From assembly GCA_021769545.1 (NCBI GenBank), contig JAETSS010000003.1, forward strand, positions 1-18,986: 18,986 nucleotides of DNA, written 5' to 3'. The position numbers and the translations under genes are program-made. Below are positions 13,044-18,986 of the stretch, piece by piece (within the stretch, counting starts at the first letter, position 1; each line of letters starts with the position of its first letter). The notes under the pieces were generated by a model. The model made no database searches. It saw nothing but the letters and a program-made list of their open reading frames with translations, and was not told the origin of the DNA. The stretch is from Eubacterium sp. (GTDB lineage Bacteria > Bacillota_A > Clostridia > Peptostreptococcales > Anaerovoracaceae).

Positions 13044-14201
13044 TCAATATCCTCCGAACATGGAAAGCATTACCGCTGCTGCAACTCCCGAGCCGATAAC
13101 TCCCGCCACGTTTGGTCCCATGGCATGCATCAGCAGGAAGTTTGAAGGATTTGCCTTCTGTCCTTCGATCTGGGATACTCTCGCTGCCATAGGTACGGCT
13201 GATACTCCTGCCGATCCTATCAGCGGATTGATCTTGCCTCCCGTAAGTACGTTCATCAGCTTTGCGATCAGTACGCCGCCTGCAGTTCCCACAGCAAATG
13301 CGCAGACACCGAGTACTACTATTTTAAGAGTAGACGCCGTAATGAAGGTCTCGCCTGTAGCCGATGCGCCAACGCACAGTCCCAGCACTATTACGAGTAT
13401 GTTCATCAGAGCGTTTCCCGCAACGTCCGAAAGTCTTGCAGTCCTGCCGCATTCCTTGAACAGGTTGCCCAGCATCAGCATACCGATAAGAGGTGCTGCC
13501 GAAGGCAGAAGCAGTACTACCACTACAGTTACAGCTATCGGGAACAATATCTTTTCCCTCTGGCTAACGACTCTCAGCTGCTCCATCTTGATCTCTCTTT
13601 CCTTCTTCGTCGTCAGAGCTCTCATGATAGGCGGCTGTATTACAGGTACCAGTGCCATATATGAATATGCCGCTACAGCGATAGGCCCCAGCAGATGGTT
13701 GGCCAGCTTACCCGTAAGATATATCGCAGTAGGACCGTCGGCTCCGCCGATTATACCGATGGATGCCGCTTCCTGAGCATTGAATCCCAATATGATGGCC
13801 GCAAAGAATGCGAAAAATATACCCAGCTGTGCAGCCGCTCCCATAAGCAACGACTTAGGGTTCGCAATGAGCGGTCCGAAGTCCGTCATGGACCCTACGC
13901 CGAGGAATATCAACGACGGCAATATAGGCTTAAGTGCATAGAATACGGTCAATATGCCCGCGTCCGTAAGCTGATTCGAGCTGGTTATCTCAAAATGCTC
14001 TATAAACATACCGCTTACAGGCAGATTGGAAAGCAGCATGCCGAATGCGATCGGCACCAGCAGAAGCGGTTCAAATCCGTGCCTTATAGCAAGGTACAGG
14101 AATACGAATGATACGACGATCATTATTCCGTTTTGATAAGTAAAGTTAGCGATTCCCGTGTCTCCCCACAGGTTCGTCAAAGCGTCCAATACGGCTCCCA
14201 T
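13044..14201 (-). CDS. Na+-translocating decarboxylase beta subunit (OadB/GcdB/MmdB type)
   Basis: This 385-aa, very hydrophobic protein belongs to the membrane subunit family that decarboxylates carboxybiotin and pumps Na+. The conserved intramembrane motif GGADGPTA (152-159) is present with D155, the counterpart of the essential OadB Asp. So is the second conserved block GSAGVSAVPMAARVSQ (329-344), followed by LLMHAMGPNVAGVIGSG. Many helices span the chain, with a cytoplasmic Lys/Arg loop at about 195-216. The biotin-carrier, alpha and gamma subunits are not in the window, so the substrate (oxaloacetate, glutaconyl-CoA or methylmalonyl-CoA) cannot be assigned. AAAGGAG lies about 8 nt before ATG 14201. 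It appears to be a single-gene unit with its own promoter and terminator. Confidence 0.93.
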   Translation of the reverse strand: MGAVLDALTNLWGDTGIANFTYQNGIMIVVSFVFLYLAIRHGFEPLLLVPIAFGMLLSNLPVSGMFIEHFEITSSNQLTDAGILTVFYALKPILPSLIFLGVGSMTDFGPLIANPKSLLMGAAAQLGIFFAFFAAIILGFNAQEAASIGIIGGADGPTAIYLTGKLANHLLGPIAVAAYSYMALVPVIQPPIMRALTTKKEREIKMEQLRVVSQREKILFPIAVTVVVVLLLPSAAPLIGMLMLGNLFKECGRTARLSDVAGNALMNILVIVLGLCVGASATGETFITASTLKIVVLGVCAFAVGTAGGVLIAKLMNVLTGGKINPLIGSAGVSAVPMAARVSQIEGQKANPSNFLLMHAMGPNVAGVIGSGVAAAVMLSMFGGY

Positions 14202-14257
14202 TTTTCACTCTCCTTTTCCCTAGAAGATAAAATAATACTATGAATATCGTTCCTAGA

Positions 14258-14286
14258 ATATTAACACATATGTTTTTTCATTACAA
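14258..14286 (-). promoter_or_regulatory. Possible promoter of the decarboxylase beta-subunit gene
   Basis: On the minus strand TTGTAA (14281-14286) and TAATAT (14258-14263) are 17 nt apart, with a TG one base before the -10 (extended -10). The hexamers are only moderate matches. The gap between tex and this gene (14202-14324) is otherwise AT-rich with no clear terminator for tex. Confidence 0.4.
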
Positions 14287-14324
14287 GGCTGTATTTTTAT
14301 AAATACTGTATACAACGCCTGTCA

Positions 14325-16592
14325 TCAGTTTCCCTTCAATTTCATAGTAAGTCCGATTTTCTGCTTCTCTTTATCTATGCTTATTATCTTCACTTTTACA
14401 GTATCTCCAACGGATACGACGTCCATGGGATGCTTGATGTATTTGCTGCTCATCTGTGAGATATGGACAAGGCCGTCGTTCTTCACCCCTATATCCACAA
14501 AGGCTCCGAAGTCAACTACATTTCTCACAGTGCCCTCCAGCTCCATGTCCAGCTTAAGGTCGTCGAAAGATCTTACATCGTTTCTGAAAACCACCGGAGG
14601 CGCATCCTCACGTGGATCCCTTCCCGGCTTTTTCATCTCGGCGATGATGTCGGTAAGTGTCGGTACGCCCACCTCAAGCTCTGCAGCCATTTTTTCTATA
14701 GCCGTTTTCATATTGCGTTTAGGCTTCTCTTCTTTTTTGGAAAGCTCCGCCAGCGCGGCAAGTCCTTTGGCTCTTGTCCTAGGCTGCGCAGGCTTTTCCT
14801 CTCTGCCGTAGAGCTTCCATATCCTATCATCTATATCCGATACGCCGCCGTGCTTGAGCTCAGCCTTTTCTATCCCGAGCTTTGTAAACATAGCCTCTGC
14901 AACGGAATACGATTCCGGATGTACAGATGTGCTGTCAAGGGGTTCTTCCCCGTCGGATATACGGATGAAGCCCGCGCACTGATTGAAAGTCTTCTCGCCC
15001 AGCTTCGCTACCTTTTTAAGCTCCTTACGCTTTTTGAAAACTCCGTTGGCCTCTCTATACGCTACGATGTTTTTGGCGATGCCCATGTTTATCCCGGCCA
15101 CATGCGCCAGAAGTGAAGGCGATGCTGTGTTAAGCTCCACGCCAACTCTGTTTACACAGTCCTCCACGACGTTATCAAGTGCATTTTCCAGAAGACCCTG
15201 ATTTATATCGTGCTGATACTGACCGACTCCGATGCTCTTTGTCGGTATCTTCACCAGCTCCGCCAGCGGATCCTGCAGTCTCCTTCCCAGAGACATGGCT
15301 CCTCTAACGGTCACGTCAAGATCGGGATATTCCTCCGTAGCCAGCTTGGAGGCCGAATATACGGATGCCCCCGCTTCATTTACGATGGTATAGCTGATGT
15401 CCCTGCCGGATTTCCTTATAAAATCGGCAACGACTTCCTCCGTCTCTCTCGAGGCTGTGCCGTTTCCTATTACTATTGTATTTATCCTGAATTTATCCGC
15501 CAGCTTGTTGAGTACGGCTTCCGTGCCCTTGATGTCTTTCTTCGGCTCCGTAGGGTATACCGTCGTATAGGCCAGCAGCTTTCCCGTCTCATTTAAGACC
15601 GCCACCTTGCAGCCGGTCCTGTAGCCCGGGTCTATGCTTATGATACGCGCGCCCTTTACAGGCGGCACCATAAGCAGCTTTTCCGTATTCTTTGCAAAGA
15701 CCTTGACTGCCTCGGCTTCTGCCCTTTCCGTAAGCATGTTCCTCATCTCACGTTCAGCCGATGGAGCCATCAGTCTCTTGTATGAGTCCGCTATGGTCTC
15801 CCTGATGAGGGGCGTGAATATGGATTTTTCGTTGGTTATCACCGCATCGCCGATAAGTGCCTCCATCTTTTCGGCATCCGTGGAGACCTTGACCTTCAGC
15901 TTCTTTTCCTTCTCGCCTCTGTTGATGGCAAGGATCCTGTGGTTAGGTATCTTGCTGATGCCTTCGCTGTAATCGTAGTACATCTCATACACGGTCTTTT
16001 CGTCCGCGTCTGTCGCTTCGGTGACTATGACTCCTGTCTCCTGCGTCCTCTCTCTTACAGCCGCCGTGAGTTCAGGATCGTCCGAGATCATCTCTGCGAT
16101 TATGTCGCATGCGCCCTTGAGGGCTTCCTCTGCGGAGGCTACGCCTTTTTCCTCATCTATAAAGGCGGCTGCCGCTTCCTTCGGATCGCCTGTTTCCTGC
16201 TGCTGCGCCCTGATGGTCACGGCCAGCGGTTCAAGGCCCTTTTCCTTTGCCTTGGAAGCTCTCGTCGCCTTTTTCTTCTTATACGGTTTGTAAAGGTCCT
16301 CCACTCTTTGAAGGACCTGCGCTTCTTCTATCTGGTTTTTCAGCTCGTCGGTGAGCTTTCCCTGCTCGTCTATGAGTCTTATGACCTCTTCCTTTCGCTC
16401 TTCCAGATTTCTCAGGTACGTCAGCCGTTCGTCCATATCTCTCAGGACCACATCGCTGAGGCCTCCTGTAGCTTCTTTTCTGTATCTGGCGATGAAAGGG
16501 ATGGTATTCCCTTCATCGATAAGCTCTACGGTCTGTTTCACCTGTGCTTCTCTAAGCTGAAACTCCCCTGCTAACACCTCGATGATATTCAT
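14325..16592 (-). CDS. tex: Tex-family RNA-binding protein
   Basis: This 755-aa Tex protein is a transcription-associated nucleic-acid-binding factor related to Spt6. Domains in order are the N-terminal helical region (1-300, with IPFIARYRKE at 31-40), a YqgF/RNase H-like domain from about 313 (ISIDPGYRTGCKVAVL), tandem helix-hairpin-helix (about 490-555, with HVAGINMGIAKNIV), a Lys/Ala-rich linker (about 595-640), and a C-terminal S1 domain (about 683-752, with GTVRNVVDFGAFVDIG and GLVHISQ). Length is normal for the family. ATG 16592 directly abuts the prfB stop codon and its AAGGAG site lies inside the prfB end, so the two genes are co-transcribed and probably coupled in translation. Confidence 0.96.
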   Translation of the reverse strand: MNIIEVLAGEFQLREAQVKQTVELIDEGNTIPFIARYRKEATGGLSDVVLRDMDERLTYLRNLEERKEEVIRLIDEQGKLTDELKNQIEEAQVLQRVEDLYKPYKKKKATRASKAKEKGLEPLAVTIRAQQQETGDPKEAAAAFIDEEKGVASAEEALKGACDIIAEMISDDPELTAAVRERTQETGVIVTEATDADEKTVYEMYYDYSEGISKIPNHRILAINRGEKEKKLKVKVSTDAEKMEALIGDAVITNEKSIFTPLIRETIADSYKRLMAPSAEREMRNMLTERAEAEAVKVFAKNTEKLLMVPPVKGARIISIDPGYRTGCKVAVLNETGKLLAYTTVYPTEPKKDIKGTEAVLNKLADKFRINTIVIGNGTASRETEEVVADFIRKSGRDISYTIVNEAGASVYSASKLATEEYPDLDVTVRGAMSLGRRLQDPLAELVKIPTKSIGVGQYQHDINQGLLENALDNVVEDCVNRVGVELNTASPSLLAHVAGINMGIAKNIVAYREANGVFKKRKELKKVAKLGEKTFNQCAGFIRISDGEEPLDSTSVHPESYSVAEAMFTKLGIEKAELKHGGVSDIDDRIWKLYGREEKPAQPRTRAKGLAALAELSKKEEKPKRNMKTAIEKMAAELEVGVPTLTDIIAEMKKPGRDPREDAPPVVFRNDVRSFDDLKLDMELEGTVRNVVDFGAFVDIGVKNDGLVHISQMSSKYIKHPMDVVSVGDTVKVKIISIDKEKQKIGLTMKLKGN

Positions 16593-17697
16593 CTAGTTCT
16601 CCTTCTGCTTCAATTTCTCGTTGATGAAATAGTCAAGATCGCCGTCCATTACAGCGTCCACGTTTCCTACCTCCGCACCTGTGCGATGGTCCTTTACCAT
16701 TGTGTACGGATGGAACACGTAGGATCTTATCTGACTGCCCCATGTTATCTGGCTGTAGTCGCCTTTCAGCTCATCCAGATTTTCCTTCTGTTCACGCTCC
16801 TTCAGCTCCACCAGCTTTGACATCAGCAGCTTCATTGCAACGTCTCGGTTCTGGTGCTGGGATCGCTCGTTTTGACATGTCACGACTATATTTGTCGGCA
16901 GATGGGTTATCCTGATTGCCGAATCCGTCGTGTTTACGTGCTGTCCGCCTGCTCCGCTGGAGCGGTATGTGTCTATCTTGAGATCCTCAGGATTTATCTC
17001 TACCGTGACATCATCGTCGATCTCCGGTGTAACGTCCAGAGACGAAAACGAAGTGTGCCGTCTTCCCGAAGAATCGAAAGGCGATATGCGGACTATCCTG
17101 TGTACGCCTTTTTCGTTTTTGAGATACCCGTATGCGTTCTCTCCTTCCACAAGCAGCGTTGCGCTCTTGATGCCGCCTTCGGTATCGTCCTGCATATCTA
17201 TCAGCTTCGCCTTGTAGCCCTTCTTTTCGCACCATCTAGTATACATCCTCAGCAGCATCTCCGCCCAGTCCTGAGCATCGGTGCCGCCGGAACCGGCATG
17301 CACCGAAATGATGGCGTTGTTTTTATCGTACTTTCCGTTCAGAAGCGTTCTGAGTCTCAGATCTTCAAGGGAATCGGTGAGCTTCTTTGCAAGCTCCTCG
17401 GCTTCCTTTGCCAGCTCTTCATCCTCAGCTTCCGCTGCCATTTCCAGAGTCACCTCCAGCTCCTCCATGGAGCCTTCAAGGGTTTCAAGTTCATTTATCT
17501 TATCTTCAAGAGATTTCTTCTCCTTCATGGTCTTCTGGGCGGATTCGGGATCGTCCCAGAAGCCTTCTTCCGTTATCTTCGCATCCAGCTCTGCCAGCTT
17601 TTCCTTCAACCCTGCCGGGTCAAAGGGACTCACCTGCCTCTTTCAGCATCTTCTGCAGTGCAGGAAGCTGACCTTTTATCTGATCTACCTGAATCAT
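16593..17697 (-). CDS. prfB: Peptide chain release factor 2 (programmed +1 frameshift)
   Basis: RF2 recognises UGA and UAA and releases the peptide. The gene is read as 17697-17623 (25 codons from ATG) and then, skipping T17622, as 17621-16593, giving 367 aa, normal for Bacillota RF2. In the long second frame the anticodon-like tripeptide SPF lies in RISPFDSSG (about residues 205-207 of the joined protein) and the catalytic GGQ in SSGAGGQHVN (about 250-252). The joined N-terminus begins MIQVDQIKGQL. An AAAGGATG ribosome site precedes ATG 17697. A tool without frameshift handling would start at GTG 17633 and lose the first 21 residues. RF2 regulates itself: low RF2 makes the ribosome pause at the in-frame TGA and shift. 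Confidence 0.96.
17619..17635 (-). promoter_or_regulatory. RF2 +1 frameshift signal
   Basis: On the minus strand an internal Shine-Dalgarno-like AGGTGAG (17629-17635) is followed by TCC and the slippery CTT TGA C (17619-17625). The elements are those of the conserved prfB recoding site: SD-like sequence, CTT codon, in-frame TGA and a following C. Confidence 0.93.
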
Positions 17698-17788
17698 TCT
17701 CTCACATCCTTTTTTATATAACATCGGCAAAGCCGACTTTGTTTTATTATATCGTTTGGTCTTCGGTTATTTTACTTTTTTCTGTCGC

Positions 17789-17827
17789 GCCCGCAGGCAA
17801 CAACGCTACAGCGGATTTTGACCAGCC
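17789..17827. repeat. 39-nt direct repeat, copy 1
   Basis: This copy is identical over 39 nt to 17926-17964; it begins GCCCGCAGGCAACAACG and ends TTTTGACCAGCC. It differs in what follows: here CAAAATC pairs back to GATTTTG within the repeat and makes a 7-bp hairpin. Confidence 0.93.
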
Positions 17828-17925
17828 AAAATCGTCCTTTCTACCGGGCGCAGGAAAAATTCGTTGTAGCTAGGCGCCAAGGGAGCGAGACTCGGAGTGT
17901 ACTGGACGTACACGAGAATCGAGCT

Positions 17926-17964
17926 GCCCGCAGGCAACAACGCTACAGCGGATTTTGACCAGCC
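17926..17964. repeat. 39-nt direct repeat, copy 2
   Basis: This is the second identical copy, 98 nt after the end of the first. The intervening segment holds a partial inverted version of the repeat (AATTCGTTGTAGC, near 17859) and the GTGTAC-TGGAC-GTACAC hairpin. Two copies with a 98-nt spacer do not make a CRISPR array. Confidence 0.93.
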
Positions 17965-18044
17965 CGCGTCGTTGGTCGCAACGGGCTAAAGCCCTGCGAC
18001 ATATGACGGGGGACACACCGCCGCTCTGCCTTCGCTATCGCTCG

Positions 18045-18986
18045 TCACTCGCGGGGTGCCGTCCTCCCGCAGCAGTGCTTATACTTCTTCCCACTCCCAC
18101 ACGGGCACGGGTCGTTTCTGCCTACCTTCGGGGCTTCTCTTCTGACTGTCTGCTGTTTATGCTCGCGCTTCGGCACTGCGGCCTCGGCCGGCATCTGCTG
18201 TCCGTGACCTGCCGGAGCCGGTTCGTCGGCAAATTCGTCCTTTCTGCTTTCACCGCTTCCCAGTACGTTCTTTCTTTCGGTCGTAGTCTGTACCGTTACG
18301 TTGTAGCAGAGCTTGACAAAGTCCTCCTTGATGGAATTTATCATCAGCTCGAACATGTCGAAGCCTTCCTGTGCGTAAGCGGCTGCAGGATCCTGTCCGC
18401 CAAGTCCTCTCAGGCCTATACCGCTCTTGAGCTGATCCATTGCGTCTATGTGATCCATCCATTTATTGTCAACGACTCTTATGAGTATCATACGTTCGAC
18501 TTCTCTGAGCCTGTCTACGCCGATCTCCTCTTCCTTCTCCTTGTAAAGGTCTTCAAAATCTGCATATAAACCTTCCTTGAGACTGTCGGCATCTATCTCG
18601 GCAAGGGTCTCTTCATCGAAATCCAGCGGTTCGAATTTCGGCGAGATCTTTCGAAGTCCCTTGTTGAGGGTTTCTAAATCCCATTCCTCTGCGAACTTCG
18701 ACGCTATCACTATAGGTTCTACAACTTCGTCGATGAGTTCATGGGTCATGGACACCAGATACTCTCTCAGATCCTCTCCGAACAGCACCCTCTTACGTTC
18801 ACTGTAGATGATCTCACGCTGCTTGTTCATTACGTTATCGTACTGCAGTACGTATTTTCTTATGGAAAAGTTCTTGCCTTCGACTTTCTTCTGGGCGTTT
18901 TCTATCTGCTTGGTGATCATGCCCGCTTCGATGGCTTCATCTTCTTCGACGCCGAGTCTCTGAACGATGGACTGCATCCTCTCACC
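18045..18986 (-). CDS. secA: Preprotein translocase ATPase SecA, C-terminal part (5' cut)
   Basis: About 313 C-terminal residues are visible; the frame stays open to the window edge ([10 protein letters not shown]). The region covers the end of the second nucleotide-binding domain, the helical scaffold ([22 protein letters not shown]) and helical wing, and the family's [19 protein letters not shown] two-helix-finger region. It continues through an acidic/Pro-rich linker to the C-terminal zinc motif [14 protein letters not shown], which binds SecB or ribosomes in other species. SecA drives export through SecYEG. In many Bacillota secA is followed by prfB, as here, which supports the assignment. 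The last residues after the zinc motif are RTAPRE. Confidence 0.97.
   Translation of the reverse strand, partial: GERMQSIVQRLGVEEDEAIEAGMITKQIENAQKKVEGKNFSIRKYVLQYDNVMNKQREIIYSERKRVLFGEDLREYLVSMTHELIDEVVEPIVIASKFAEEWDLETLNKGLRKISPKFEPLDFDEETLAEIDADSLKEGLYADFEDLYKEKEEEIGVDRLREVERMILIRVVDNKWMDHIDAMDQLKSGIGLRGLGGQDPAAAYAQEGFDMFELMINSIKEDFVKLCYNVTVQTTTERKNVLGSGESRKDEFADEPAPAGHGQQMPAEAAVPKREHKQQTVRREAPKVGRNDPCPCGSGKKYKHCCGRTAPRE

Larger units (their letters stand above)
17698..18044. other. secA-prfB spacer with repeats and hairpins
   Basis: No convincing gene lies in these 347 nt. The part next to prfB is AT-rich and holds a TATAAT -10-like box on the minus strand (17746-17751, no good -35) and a small leader hairpin TCGGC/GCCGA (17724-17736). 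The middle is GC-richer and carries two copies of a 39-nt direct repeat and hairpins GATTTTG/CAAAATC (17814-17833) and GTGTAC/GTACAC. Near secA, GGGCT/AGCCC extended by GTCGC/GCGAC forms a long stem (17975-18000). No T-run follows that stem, so it is not a typical terminator. Confidence 0.6.

Noticed and set aside
17620..17622. In-frame TGA near the start of prfB as a selenocysteine codon or a broken gene
   Set aside because: The SD-like sequence, CTT-TGA-C and gene identity fit the classic RF2 +1 frameshift, and the joined length is normal.
16854..17873. 339-codon plus-strand frame across prfB and the spacer
   Set aside because: It is mostly antisense to prfB, which is certain. The sequence is low in recognisable motifs and no ribosome site supports it.
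17789..17964. Direct repeats as a possible CRISPR array
   Set aside because: There are only two copies, the spacer is 98 nt with its own hairpin, and there are no cas genes nearby.
17975..18000. Stem near the secA end as the secA terminator
   Set aside because: The stem is strong, but no T-run follows on the minus strand, so intrinsic termination is not supported.

Overview
The window looks like a chromosome segment from a low-to-mid GC Bacillota, most likely class Clostridia. The reasons are a FabK-type (not FabI) enoyl-ACP reductase, a FabT-type MarR regulator, AddB in place of RecBCD, a Na+-dependent decarboxylase beta subunit, a DUF2089 operon, sigma-A promoters and strong AGGAGG ribosome sites. 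A finer placement (for example an Anaerovoracaceae-like lineage) is only a guess. Every gene I can support lies on the minus strand, so transcription runs from the right end to the left; the long plus-strand frames are shadows.

Right end (12286-18986): the 3' part of secA, then a 347-nt spacer holding a 39-nt direct repeat and several hairpins. Next come prfB with its programmed +1 frameshift, tex touching prfB, an orphan Na+-translocating decarboxylase beta subunit gene with its own terminator, and a PpaX-like HAD phosphatase.

Centre (2845-12270): a fatty-acid synthesis operon read as fabK - fabD - fabG - fabF - fabZ - fabT/fabK-like fusion - addB, with gaps of at most about 40 nt and one 44-nt overlap. 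A good sigma-A promoter precedes fabK, and a near-perfect 25-bp palindrome with a FabT-box core covers its start region. acpP, fabH and the acetyl-CoA carboxylase genes are not in the window. The sixth gene is the most unusual item. It encodes a FabT-like MarR repressor fused in frame to a full-length FabK/nitronate-monooxygenase-type flavin domain whose expected catalytic His is Leu. I read it as a candidate one-protein sensor-repressor that controls its own operon through the palindrome. addB, encoding a DNA-repair nuclease subunit, sits at the operon's end without addA.

Left end (1-2811): two tRNA genes (Thr-CGU, Ala-GGC) with their own promoter and terminator, an AT-rich MNT-HEPN toxin-antitoxin-like pair ending in a clean terminator, and a DUF2089 operon. 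That operon encodes a zinc-ribbon/HTH regulator, two small proteins sharing a C-terminal domain, and a secreted or lipoprotein metallo-beta-lactamase-fold hydrolase cut by the window edge.
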